Positions 47,901 to 59,729 of a stretch of DNA of 64,000 nt are shown piece by piece. The first letter of the stretch is position 1; every line of letters starts with the position of its first letter. Source of the DNA: Plectrocnemia conspersa (lineage: Eukaryota; Arthropoda; Insecta; Trichoptera; Polycentropodidae); NCBI GenBank assembly GCA_009617715.1, contig VTFK01000042.1, forward strand, positions 248,001 through 312,000, in the 5' to 3' direction. The notes under the pieces are model-generated. The model made no database searches, had not been told where the DNA came from, and saw only the letters and a program-made list of their open reading frames with translations. A program made the translations under genes and the position numbers.

Positions 47901-48399
47901 TAGTTGGCACGCAGATTCACGAATGCGAATTCATTGATCGATCGTTATCTGATCGAATTGGATGGTGCCAAATTATAAGAAAAATGCTACGTAATGAGAT
48001 CTCGTAACTATTTTTTGCAATTCTCAAATAGTTAAGATAGATTTAAATGTCAATCTGTAGGGAGGGTATAATAGTACAGTATGTTTGATGGTCATGCGTT
48101 ACATTAGCAAAAATTACTTTAAAATCTCACTTCTCCAAAATGAAACTCCTCAAGAAAACTCCATTGTCACTGAAAGCAACACTGCAAAATGTCTAAGCAT
48201 CACTCAACTGTTTTGCTCGCATCAGATAAAAAAGATGACCTGAAGAAAATTCGGATATGAAAAGATCTTTTTACTGTTATTTTATTCCGTTAGATTTACA
48301 ATACTGTACGCATAATAGCGTTTTGTCATCTATTCGCGCATCCATTGCGGGTTTCAATGAAACTTACCGAAGCTACCAATTTTCCGTGCCGTTGATAAA

Positions 48400-48690
48400 T
48401 CATGTTATTGTGAAGGTTTCAAGGAATGTCTAAAATGTTCAATGAAACTCGGCAACTCCTTTCAGCTTCTAAGTACAAAGATTTTTGAGGTCTACTAATC
48501 AAAACTTCCATGTTTATTTATAAATTTTATAAACACGCCATAAAATAATTTGCTATCTCTACTGACTATCTGCAACTTAGATAGAGATTGGACCAACATA
48601 TTGTACTCTAATAGTAAAAGATTCTCTCTTATTTATACCATTATGATAGCTAAGATGTGTTGTAATTAAAGAAACAATTTTATCTTACCA
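48400..48690 (+). repeat. Interspersed repeat Y, copy 1
   Basis: It aligns with 62996-63330 in the same orientation. Shared words include TTGTGAAGGTTTCAA, AACTCGG, CATAAAATAATTTGCTATCT / CATAGAATAATTTGTTATCT and CATTATGATAGCTAAGATGT / CATTATGATAATTAAGATGT, followed by GTTG(T/A)AATTA. Family and function are unknown; no inverted ends were found. Confidence 0.7.
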
Positions 48691-48942
48691 TATAAAAATA
48701 ACTATAAAGCGTCTGTTGCTGACCAAAGCTATGAGCGATAGATGTTTAAATATATAAAAGTACTTAAATAATAACAGAATTATGTTTAGGAGATCGCTTT
48801 CCAGATTAGGTTTAATTATCAAAATTTCATTTATAAATTATGTGAAAAAAATCTAAAAAAAAAATTTAGGTCGTATTGTAAGCTATTAAATTAGCTTATA
48901 ATAAAAAAGATATCACTGATTTACATGTGTCTCACTACTCAC

Positions 48943-49025
48943 TTGTAGGTGTTGATTGTGCTTACCTCGTTGTAACGCATTGGGTTAACGCTGGTCATGT
49001 TATAATGGAAGATTTACAAAAAAAT
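48943..49025 (+). repeat. SINE-like repeat, copy 2
   Basis: TGTAGGTGTTGATTGTGCTT leads into the core CGTTGTAACGCATTGGGTTA, then ACGCTGGTCATGTTATAATGG and an A-rich tail. It matches copy 1 at 33661-33775 from GTAGGTGTT onward. Confidence 0.6.
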
Positions 49026-50245
49026 ATTATTACTTATACACAATTAAAATTTAATTTAATTAAACTTTGTACCAATATTTAAATTTAACATTTTTGATTT
49101 TTGGACACAAAGATAAGATGTATATAAATATAAAATTACTTTTTCTACTGAAAGATCTGTTTTTTGATATTGTTGATTTTATTTTTTTAAGGCGCACTTA
49201 TCCTTATTTATTTTTCAGGATTAATTATGATATACAACAATAATAATTTTGTATCGATTTTTACAGCAAAGTATCCATAGTTGTAATTTAGAATCTTAAG
49301 TCAAAAAAATATTGATTATTGGCTATTTTTAAATTTAAAACTGCACTTAAAAATAGTTTAAGAATAAATTTATTTATGCTCTTTCTAGCCACTAAATAAA
49401 ATTAGAATTTTAAATTAAAGATCTTCAATATATTGACTTCGATTTTGGCAATTCAAAATTATCCGATTTTGATTTCGTAGCCCTGTTCCTAAAAACATAA
49501 AAAAATATATCCATGAGTTAAGTTCTCTAAAAAATTAAGCATTTTTATCTTTTGAAATTTGCAAAATAGATTTAAGCAATAAAACGATTGCTACAACTTA
49601 TAACTAATTAAGAAGCTAATCACTGAATGTAAAGTAAAGTTTCGTTTTGAATCAAAAATGGTAAATTAATTCAAACATCACCTTTTTATGTTTTGCTTAA
49701 TAGAGTGAAGCTAGTCTGTATCAACTTATCTCGTCCAACAATTGCATCTGTTAAAGTCAGCTTTATTTTTAAAAATACATGAAAGCAAAATGTGACATCA
49801 TCCGATTTTTTGCATTAATCCACTCTGGATTTTTTGAATTAAATTGTTATTTACTCAATGTGACGTCAAACGGTTTCGGAAGCTGACTATTCGGTAACTT
49901 CTTAATTTGAAACGTCGTCTAGCGCGTAATGGGTTTTCCAGGAAATCATCTTGCACACAAAAATCGCTTCATGTTTGTAAAAAATAATACAATCGGTTAC
50001 GCCACAACGCAATTCAAAGCGGTTTAATTTTTTTTAGTCTACTCGTTGCGGTTTAGAATATTTTAGCAAAATGCAGCGCACAAAATTGGCAGTTTAATAA
50101 CTTTTTTTTTGTTTCAGGTAATTCGCCACTGATATAAACCTATCGAGGGGATAGACATGAGAAGAACATTGGTTCCTAAGAAAGATGATAAGAGAGAAAG
50201 GTAGTTGTACATTCATGTATTTAATAACCATTTGCTATAATAATA
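49026..50245. other. AT-rich non-coding DNA
   Basis: No gene recognised. Confidence 0.45.
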
Positions 50246-50328
50246 TTATGGTACTGGAAAGAAATCAATTTAAAAATTGCAATCGTTGCTGTTTATAATA
50301 AAACATGTATTTCTTTCCGGTACCCTTG
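50246..50328. mobile_element. 83 bp MITE sharing the mariner termini
   Basis: The left end reads TTATGGTACTGGAAAGAAAT; the reverse complement of the right end reads CAAGGGTACCGGAAAGAAAT. TA dinucleotides flank it at 50244-50245 and 50329-50330. The GGTACCGGAAAGAAA core equals the inverted repeat of the mariner at 34473-35745, so it is probably a deletion derivative mobilised by that transposase. It is almost only two termini with about 40 bp between. Confidence 0.85.
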
Positions 50329-50339
50329 TAACTTTATTA

Positions 50340-51010
50340 TTCGAATAATCGTGCCAATGTGATAGTGTTAAGGTTCGGTCCACACATAGATTTTCACCAA
50401 TTTTTATGGTCATAAATTACACGTTGTCTTTGAAAAATGTTTGTACAGATGTTAATTTTTCCATTTTCTGTAACTATCTGTTAAAAACGGCCGCTTTCTT
50501 TCCTATGTAATTTTTATAACTACGTCCGTTTAGTTCCGCCATTGTCCTGACGTCCTTCTGTCCTTTCTGACCTTTGCCACTCGGTCTTGGCGAAGGTCAT
50601 TTGTTGCGTTCATTCATTGCGGACGGAACGAGAATAAATTGCCTACGCGCATTCTTACCATTCGCTTTTCGTGTGTTTTATTTACACTCATTCCAGGTGT
50701 GTGCGTCGCACTTGCGAAAATATGTAACTTCGGCAACTGACAATAACTGACGGTGTTTGTCTAACAATTTCTCTATGTATGCAGCCGAATTGTATAATAT
50801 AAAACGATGCGCAAGGACGCCGATTTTTATTTGCGCATTCGTTTGACTTTCAAATTAAGCGCAAATAGTCGAAAAAAAACTACACGTAGTGTATGTGTTA
50901 TTGTGTCAGGCATAGCCTTAGTGAACTGTGCGTGTGTAAGGAAGACAAATCAATCATAGTCATTGTACATTGTACAGGGCAATCGCAGCATGGTTAGTAA
51001 TTTAGAATAA
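50340..51010. other. GC-richer block with nuclear-receptor-like inverted repeat
   Basis: TGACCTTTGCC (50568-50578) and GGCGAAGGTCA (50589-50599) form an inverted repeat with one mismatch around a 10-base spacer. Each arm contains an AGGTCA-type half-site. The block also carries CpGs and an acceptor-like CATTCCAG near 50,690. No coding was recognised. It may be a regulatory element or MITE centre. Confidence 0.3.
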
Positions 51011-51366
51011 TGTCAATGGAATAATAGAATAAACATTTTTTTATAAACCTTACTTCAAGTAAAATATCAGTCTTGACTTGGATGTTTATTTTTATATATT
51101 AAATATATTGCCCAAAAATTAAGTAGTGTTGTCCGTGGGTGAGTCCGTAGGCTCCAGGCGTATCCGGTGCGAAGAGAGAAGCGGCTACTTCTTGCAATTT
51201 TTACTGATCTAATATTGAGTCGGTCTTCTCTAGGTTGCATTTCAAATTAGAGAGATCTTGAAAATCTGATGCCTTGAACTTCGAAGTGGATGTTCAAGTG
51301 TGAATGTCAGAAGTATATCTGAGAAAGTTTCAGACGAAATGTCTGAAAAGAAGTGATTCTTAGTTG

Positions 51367-51541
51367 TCTGTTTACCTTTATTTATATCCATGTCCCCTCT
51401 ATTACAGATTTTCATGGAACCACCAATTATAGAAGGGTTGCGAGTTTTTGCCAATAAACAGATTACAAACGACCGTTTTGTGGGCAACTTTTTTCAAGGT
51501 GCCAGATATTTTATTCCTTTCTGTTTTATAGCGTGTACCTT
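51367..51541 (+). CDS. Unrecognised short open frame
   Basis: A plus-strand frame reads MSPLLQIFMEPPIIEGLRVF then ANKQITNDRFVGNFFQGARY before TGA (first ATG about 51,389). Its composition is more protein-like than most short frames here, and an acceptor-like TCTATTACAG precedes the second ATG. No family is recognised and no partner exon was found. Confidence 0.15.
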
Positions 51542-52229
51542 GTGACTTAAGCTGTTAAATTGTTTCTCACTGTTGTGTTCCATTTAAACGAAGAAAGCAT
51601 TTTTTCTTGAACAGTTAAAATGCTGTATTATATGCCGAACTTACCTTTTTAAATTTAATACCATAAGATAATCCCTCAAATTGTGAATAGAAGAGTGATT
51701 CAATTGATAAACCCAGACTGATCTTTAGATTATCTCAGTGGTATCCAATCAAGTTTGTATTTTTTGAAAATAGCATTTTATTTTGCGATTGACTTATTTT
51801 TTAACTTTTTTCATACCCAACGCGCAAGATATTTTCTGATAGCTTAATATTACAGTTGCATGACAGTTCCGAACAATATCTGAACAACGTTCATCAAATT
51901 TAACTACCATTAGTATACATATATATTTTTTTAGCTCATCGAATGGCCTTTCATTTATTTATTTCTATATTATCAACGTATTTTCTTGCTGCTTCAAATT
52001 CACGACAGTTTAATTGATTTAAGCAGCATTTTTTTTTTCGTTTAGAATATAATTGGGATTTAGAATTAACACACTATAAGTACAACGTTGCTGTCTCTCA
52101 ACCTTGATCATTTTTTCGACTCAGATTCTAGTGTAAACGGAAGTGTTTCAAACCAAACAAAAAAATCATTGTATCCGTAGGTAAAACTTTTACAATTTTG
52201 AAATTTCAGTTTCTTTAATAATGAATATA

Positions 52230-52530
52230 TTAGTTTCGAGTCGTATCAAAGATCGGGTTGAACTCTTGAGACTCAAGTGCCTGCTTAGCTAGACCTTGTC
52301 CTTTGGTAACAATCTGCTTTCTAAGATTTCTATGAGTCGTCTCAGTAGATTTAGTGCGAATTTGGCTCTCGTTGTTTTAAGTCTAAGCTTTGATAATGCG
52401 TTTTTGTCTTTAGTTCTCTGACCAATATTGACGGTTCGGAGCAGAACTAGACTCTTTGTTGTTGGTATTATAGATCATAATTGCGTAACGGTAGTTAGGC
52501 AATGGACTGTGTAATCCAGTATTCGGAATT
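52230..52530 (+). repeat. Repeat X, copy 2
   Basis: It aligns with 38,334-38,650: GAGTCGTATCAAAGATC, TCAGTAGATTTAGTGCGAAT, CTTTGTTGTTGGTATTA. See the entry at 38280. Confidence 0.55.
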
Positions 52531-54410
52531 GTTTATCCGAGATATACACCGCATTCCTTCAAATTTGGCACCGATCCTTGTCTGTGTTAAGGTAGTTAAT
52601 TTTTATGCAAGTGCTTTGAAACTGTTAATGGATACCGTTAAATGCTTGTGAAAAACATCGTGTTTTAATAGATCCAAGCAACACAAATAAATCAAAGAGT
52701 TTTTTAATACTCTTTTAGCAAGCCTTTTGCGACTAATTTCTTCACAACCATTACGAGTGGTCCCGGCATGCACATAACCTATATGTGTAATAACAAATAA
52801 ATATATATTTAATATTAACTAATAATTATGTACATTACTAATAAATATATACATTTTCTAGTAACGCACATAAATATAAGTGTACGCAAAAATATTCAAA
52901 TAATGCACAATTATTCCTAAGAAACATATTTATTTAAGAATGAACATTGTTTTATAAAAATACGCCTTTCTTTAATACATATTTTATTATTTATATTTGA
53001 TATTCCCAAACGTTATTTTATCAAACATATGTGTGTTTCACATCCTTTTTTTTCGAAAGTAGTTGTTTTTTATTGTTCTGATTTTCATAACGGCAAAAAA
53101 TAAGTACTTAGTATTAATATAGAACTATTATAATATAGATTATATATATTCCTTCTGAAGTTAATCTATGAATAATTGGTTCCTCTAAATTAGAATAATA
53201 ATTATATTCGTTGTTTGATTATATTTGGCATTTTTTACTGTAATTGTATCAAAATGGAAAGGCCGAGTTTAAAATAAACCTACATAGAGGTCCAAATCAT
53301 CTAAATATAGTCACAGGGTAATCAAACGCATTTTGTATTTTATTAAAAGAAAGTCTGCTTATTCGTTTTGACGGTATCGTCGGGGAAAACCTAAACAAGA
53401 AAACGCCTCGCGCATTTTCTCATAATTTTCGCATTTTCGCACCGGAGGCGATGATCTCAATTCGCCAATTACGCAAACAAAGTTTTTTTCTATACACACA
53501 TATTTTGACCGTACTGATTACATAAACAACACGTGTGTTGCAACAGCTTGTCTGAAAGGTGTTTGAACAATTTATGTGTTTTATGTATAATAGTTAAGCG
53601 TACGCACAAAAATAAAATGTATATAAAAATAATATTTAACTAGCGAAAATGAGAGTACCGTCATTTTTAAGCGTCTACAATTCTACATAAAAGTAATAAC
53701 ATGATATCTATTCTGCTGTAAAATGGACGCTAACTGATTTTAGAAATTAGATTTCTTACATAATGTTAAACCATCTATTATACTTTAGTGAAAGCAATAC
53801 TTTGGCAAATAACACTACCTTCTAAACCTGTTAAAAAAAAATTAATAATATTTTTGCGAAAATAAAATACTAAACATACATTAAGCAGTAAAAGTACTTT
53901 TTATTTAAAAAAACTATAGTTAGTTTTATTACTTTCATTGAATTTTGTTAATTGTTTTAGTTTTAATTAATTTTATTAAGCAGCAAATAAACGTTTCGTA
54001 TTTGCAAAATTATATTCCATAAACATTTTAGAACAGTATTTTTTTAAATGCACGTAAAAAGACATTTCACGCCTGTCAAATAACAGTTTATTGACTGGTT
54101 AAAATGTGCTCTGATATTATTTTATTTAAATGTTAGTGAAAATATAATCTCACTAGTAATACACATTCACTGTAACATATATAATCGATATTTTAAATTA
54201 GATTTTTGCTAGATTTTGTTTATAAAATCGATATTGTAATTAAATCAGGGAAACTTACCAAAAAAAAATATTAAATAAATAAAGAACAAAAATATTCAGC
54301 TTATTTATAGTTATGTGAAAATTTAGGATTATTTTTATAAAATCACGTTTAATTCGAGGTCAGGAAAATCATTTTCGTATTTACAAAGTAAATTATATTT
54401 AAATAATATG
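52531..54410. other. AT-rich non-coding DNA
   Basis: No gene recognised. Confidence 0.45.
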
Positions 54411-55004
54411 GGGGTCCAGAAAATTTATAGCCAGCAATTCACCGCCAGCAATTAATCGCTAGCAGTTTACCGCAGCGTCAATTGATCGCATATTTTATCG
54501 CAACGCAATATATATTAATTTATATAAATTCATTAATCATTTTAAATTAAAATGTCTTATTTTTACCATCGTTGCAGTGAATAAATACAGTTATAGTAAA
54601 ATAATAAATAAATTTTTTTTGCAACATTTTAGCTTGTCTAGCTAGTAAAATTATAATTATACGATTGAAAATATAACTTCACTGTAACAGTTAAAAAACG
54701 TCCAAATTCTAACTTAACTTAATGAAAGTTTTAAAACTAATTATAGTTTTAAATTTCCTATAGATTAATTCGTTTAGGTTTGAACAACAAATGCATATTT
54801 TGCAACTGTCAAATTGAGTTTCATAGACATTTATTCGTCTTAAAAAACGTATTAAAAAAAATTAGACTGCCACACCGTTTTAAACACATATCATTGCTTC
54901 TAGACGGTGAAACTTGTTAGCGATCATGTGTAGGCTATAAATTGTTTATGCTAGCGATTAATTGCTGGTGATTTATTGCGGATAATACATTTTTCTAGAC
55001 TCAT
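54411..55004. mobile_element. DNA element with subterminal repeat arrays, superfamily unclear
   Basis: The left end reads GGGTCCAGAAAA; the reverse complement of the right end reads GAGTCTAGAAAA. Inside is a perfect 20 bp inverted repeat, CCAGCAATTAATCGCTAGCA (54445-54464) against 54949-54968. Both ends carry a small array of about 14 bp motifs of the form CCAGCAATTNAYCG: CCAGCAATTCACCG, CCAGCAATTAATCG and CTAGCAGTTTACCG on the left; CCAGCAATTAATCG and diverged versions on the right. Such subterminal repeats commonly serve as transposase binding sites. Target duplication is unclear. The ~480 bp interior is AT-rich and non-coding. Confidence 0.7.
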
Positions 55005-55737
55005 TTAATTTTAGTGCATATTTTTTATGTTGAAGAGAAAGCTCTTTCTATGATTTTTTATAGTAGTTTATAGTTGCAAAATAATTAAATGCTAATTATA
55101 AGCATTTTTATTTTTTCCACAATTTTTTTTCTGCTGCAAAAATTTTCTTATAATATTTTAGAATATCTATAAGATATTATCAATTGGAAATTCATCTCGT
55201 TTAGGAGTCTATTCTCATTCTGATGTGTATGAGTGGCGTATGACAGCAATAGATCAGCTGGCAAAGTTACGCAGAAAAGTCAGAGTCAGTCAACAAGAAG
55301 ATTATTCTCTCGTCGACCGATTGAGTTGATGGTCTTTGTAGTCGTAAGTTATGCAGAAAAGTAAATCTTAGTTTATGATCTTTGAATTGAATTATTATGT
55401 ACGAGAAATCCGAATTTATATGTAGTGAATTTTTCGTGATTCTCGTCCATTTTCTGTTAAATTGTTATAAGTACAAAAAAATATATATTTTTTCATATTT
55501 AATAACAATTTTCATTCAATAACTTTTTTAAATATAATAAATTAATAAATATAATGTAAAGTGATTATACATAAAAATATAAAATATAATTTTTATTATT
55601 ACGAATTATAAAAAACGAAACATTGACGATACCTTTTGCCAAAAATATCGTTGTACAGTGTTACCGTAATACATGCGATATATGAAGCATTGACTACCCC
55701 TGGCCGAGTTGCATTCAGTTGAGCCACTTTCCGGTTA

Positions 55738-56091
55738 GGACCTTGATCTTGACACGCGCGCGAACCAAAATAATTCGCGTTTTCTTGGTGCGTGTAGAGC
55801 GCGCGATGTTTTTGCAATGAAATCCGTGGATGCTTCAAGGTCGACGCTCACTTTGGCGCCTGTCCTTGGCTTGTCGCTCTTGGCTGGCCACTTCTTGGAA
55901 GAGACCGAATCTGCAACATCCGGATCTGTGCTGCTGCTGTTAGCGATTCGCGCGCATTGGATCCGCCGCCACCTGTTGATGCGGAACGACCGACAACTAA
56001 AAAACGCCCTCTGCGTCCTTATTAAATTAGTGTTGGAGATATCATATATATTAAATGATGTTATACAAACACATTTTGCAGAAGGAGTGAA
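55738..56091 (-). CDS. Candidate exon, 118-codon GC-rich minus-strand frame
   Basis: Between a TGA (rc 56092-56094) and a TAA (rc 55735-55737) the minus strand is open for 118 codons with no ATG near its start. The central part is hydrophilic and protein-like: NSSSTDPDVADSVSSKKWPA, KSDKPRTGAKVSVDLEAS, FIAKTSRALHAPRKRELFW. A splice-acceptor-like GTTTTTTAG lies about 30 codons into the frame, so the exon could begin near 55,995. High GC and CpG contrast with the flanks. No family is recognised. An overlapping plus-strand 94-codon frame (SLLAGHFLEETESATSGSVL) is the main competitor, so either or both may be chance. Confidence 0.3.
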
Positions 56092-56180
56092 TCAAATATA
56101 ATGATAATATTTTGACGATATAGATTCCACCGTAACAGTAGATTAGTATTGTGCATTGTGATCAGCACTTAAGTTGAAAT

Positions 56181-56300
56181 ATGGCAGAACAATTTGTGCT
56201 ACGTGCTGTGTTGTGCTGCGTCGTAGTAGTCTTCAAGTTGACCCAAAGCTCGAGTTGGGGATTCTAAGTGACTGCTTGGCTGGAACAAATCGGACAATCG
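56181..56300 (+). repeat. Repeat X, partial copy 3
   Basis: ATGGCAGAACAATTTGTGCT matches the GTGGCCGTACAATTTGTGC start at 38280. AGTAGTCTTCAAGTTG matches GTAGTCTTGAAGTCG. GTGACTGCTTGGCTGGAAC matches AGTGCCTGCTTAGCTAGACC at 52,278. Only the left part is present. Confidence 0.5.
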
Positions 56301-57460
56301 AAGTGATCTATTTAAATGATGCTTTGATTCGATGAAAGCTCCACTTGGATGGGAATTTGAGCCAAACTTTCGTGTATTTCAAATCAGAAGTGAAGTGAAA
56401 GTGCAAAGTAAAGTAAGTTTCTATTATAAATTTATGGCTAAAGCTATACCAGAGGTTTTTTGCGAAGGGACAGATCGTAAATGTTCTAGGCACAAATTGT
56501 GATTTTTCGTATCTCATATTTTAAAGTATCTTAGGTGCTGCTAAATTCCAATATAAATCCACGAGCATATGATCTTATATACTCATATTCGTCATCTAAA
56601 GAAATTTATTTTCTTGGAATTTGAATCTTAGATTATCATAATTTTACAAATTAATCACTTGATTAATTGAAATCTTATGATATTTGCAGCAAAAGAAAAT
56701 TTCCAAAACCATTCAGTATTCGCTAAAGGCGAGTTTTTTCGTTGATAAAAATTTATTATGACTGACCCATCAAATTGCTGTATGGTAGAGCAAGTCAGTG
56801 TATTTGGCTTCCAATTATAATAAAAAAGCCACGGAACTGTTGACATAACTGGTTCAATAACACGTGATAGATTGAGATATTTCCTACAAAGTACCTTTTG
56901 ATGAATAATACAATAATCAGAGGCTTTGAACACCTTGCATTTTCACAAACCTCATATTGTTTCCAACTAAACTTTGACCCGCTCTACACATATTTTTGCC
57001 AACAACGGTTTTAATTTCCATAAAAAAATATAATTTTAATTTCGAATTTAATGTGGTAAAAGTCAGTAATTGTTAATTGTACTTATTATGATTATTTTTA
57101 ATTAACTCTTTAATTGAATATGCGACGCGAATAACGTTGTAGGTCTGACAATCATTTGCTTTGCTATTAAATTGACTATTGATGTTATTCGCAATGTGCT
57201 CAATACTTCTAGCAACTGTTCTCATCAAAAGCCTAATATATTTAAATAAGGCTGCAACAATAATACACCATCGGTAAATGGCTTTATTGTATTACATAGT
57301 TAATAAATGAGCTATTTATCAACTGACTTTAGTTACAGCGTCATTTTCGCAAGAAAAGTTCTAATGACAACTTATGTTATATTCTTTCAGTACAGATATC
57401 ATCGCACAATAAATATAATGCTTTGTTATCTAATTCAATAAAAAAAATTCACACTACACT
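56301..57460. other. AT-rich non-coding DNA
   Basis: No gene supported. A minus-strand 92-codon frame (56655-56933) has no recognised similarity. Confidence 0.4.
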
Positions 57461-57479
57461 CTGCTTTAAAAGCATAACA

Positions 57480-57686
57480 TTTGAAATCCACTACTCTCTT
57501 TTTTTGATTTGATAATGCCATGACGAATATCCACAGAGGAATGAGAAGCAATAGGAGCACCACATACTGTCACATTTTGCAACTCCTCAGCTTTCTGTTA
57601 AAGCGCATACTTTGATATCTTAAAATATATTCTTTGCTCGCGAGCCAGATTTAAATAGACAGTCGGTCGTAGTTTGCCGAACCCTG
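57480..57686. mobile_element. Solo hAT-like terminus
   Basis: The right end reads CTCGCGAGCCAGATTT...GTAGTTTGCCGAACCCTG, ending at 57686. Its reverse complement, CAGGGTTCGGCAAACTAC, is a typical hAT start. The next eight bases are ATAAATAC. The left end is not recognised. Confidence 0.5.
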
Positions 57687-58121
57687 ATAAATACGATCGA
57701 AGAAGTGGATGAAAAAAATATTCCTACTTTCTCACCAATTCAGATGATTAGGTGCGAAACTGAATCACCGCTTTTATCTGATAATGAACCGGATTTTTGG
57801 AGTTCAAAGAGGATTTTTTGGGGTACATATAATAAAGCTAGTTGTTACTTTTAACACTGTAGTAGTCTTCACTGTTGTTAATGCATTATTCATCCATAAT
57901 TGCATTAATATTTCATGAAATGAATTTGTTCACGAACCACTTAATTTTTTTATTATTTAAATAAGAACATAGTGCGTATTTAAAATTATTTACTCACCAT
58001 TTTTTACTCATCAAAATATTCTAAAACAAATATTTGTCTGTCAATATATGCAAGAAACCGTTCTACGTCCTAGATGGAAAGTGTTCTAGATATAAAAATA
58101 GTATTTTACGTCCTTCGATTC

Positions 58122-58366
58122 TTAACCCTTTGGACGCGATAGTCGACTACAGTCGCTCAATTGATTTTTTATCTCTTTACGCAAAAATCAGTAAAAAAAA
58201 ATGTTTTTAAGAAAAAACTTTTTTTTGTGAATAAACATAAAATATCATTTTAAATAAATAAAAATTAAAAAATCAGAACATTTAAACACAGAACCAAAGT
58301 AAAATTTGAATTTAAAAAAAAAAAATTTTTATATTTATTTTTGATTAACGCGTCCAAAGGGTTTAA
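58122..58366 (-). mobile_element. piggyBac-type MITE, diverged copy (245 bp)
   Basis: It begins TTAACCCTTTGGACGCG at 58122 and ends CGCGTCCAAAGGGTTTAA at 58366, with TTAA at both ends and about 16 bp of inverted repeat. Inside the left end lies CGACTACAGTCG, then CAATTGATTTTTTATC. Reverse-complemented, the right ends of the copies at 17431 and 20951 show the same order (AACCCTTTG, a palindrome, then TCGATTTTTTACTG), so this is a shorter relative in opposite orientation. Non-coding. Confidence 0.8.
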
Positions 58367-59720
58367 GTACATTTAGTATTCAATCATCTAGTTATTGTGA
58401 CTCACCTGTATTGTGTACGAATATACAATTTATTATATTATCTTTATTATACATATATTGTATATTAGACGCGTGGTGTGTTATTTATTGCTATCGAAGC
58501 ACCTGCCAATTTTGAGCGGCTGTTTATAAATTTAAATGAATTTATTAATAGCCATCCCTCGCCTGTTAAGTGCATCAGATTTAATCTTTACACTTAGAAA
58601 TAAAAATTTGATTACAAAAATAAATATTTTTTAAACGGCTTTGTAACTTAATTAAAAACGAGGATTATTTTTACCCTTGATTTTAAATTATATATATATA
58701 GTTAATATATTCATTCGAAAATTATATGTCATTGATTTTATTCAAAGTGCGTGTCTGTTTTTTTATATTTTTTACTTCACGTTTATAAAGTTTAAAATAA
58801 GTTTCACTAAAATCAAATAAAAAAATGGCATATGCTCAGATGCAATTCCAATAGTTTTTTATAAATATATGTTTGTACTTAAAAAAAATAAAAATTAATT
58901 TTAGCTACATAAGATATATTTTTAATACAAAATTATAAAGAAAGAAAGTAAAACTGAGAACAATCGCTGTTTTTATTTTCTTTGTTTGAAGTTGTAACCC
59001 ATTTGCGTATTAATTTGAGATTGTCTATTTAGAGGTCAACTTTTTTTTGGTCGTGTTAACATTATTTATTTTTGCATATTTTTTATATGTAATATCTTTG
59101 AGTTGAATACACATTATCCGTGACTTGTGACATTATACGATTAACTTATCTAATATGTGCAATTTTATTGTTGTTATTGTTATTATGCAACCAATGGACT
59201 TAACTATTTTTACCAAAATGATTAATCGAGTGCTTCCTAAACTTTTTTACAGCTCTTTATAGATGCTGCATTATTTACATCGAAGCATATTTATTCCTGT
59301 ATTTTTCCTCATCACTCTGTCGTAACCAAAGTTTCTAAGAAAATAAATTGTACCCTGTATTTCTCAAAAATTATCGATAAAATTAAATTTATCATAATGG
59401 TCTCAAATATTTATTGAATAATTACTTAATAATGTCGAAACCTATCATATACTGATTGCTTTTTTTTAACAAAAAATGTGCCAGAAACTCACTTCTTGTC
59501 AAGCATTTTACTAAAGCAATTTAAATTTAAAGCAGCTTTTCTTATGCCACTAAACAAAATTTATATGAGATTTATTTATTTAAAAATTTATTGATATGAG
59601 AGTATTGGTCAAAGTGTATTTAAGCCGAATTTTGGTTAATAGGAGGGCGCAAAAACAATTATTACTTCTCAGAAGTCAAAAATTCACGTCAAAAGCAATA
59701 AAATCGTGCCACTGCCGTCG
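58367..59720. other. AT-rich non-coding DNA
   Basis: No gene recognised. The 5' part of the hAT relic that follows may be decayed beyond recognition here. Confidence 0.4.
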
Positions 59721-59729
59721 CAGTGGGAA

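Noticed and set aside
47600..48007. 135-codon plus-strand frame across the CpG island.
   Set aside because: The amino-acid content follows base composition and a (GT)n microsatellite; no domain or conserved pattern.
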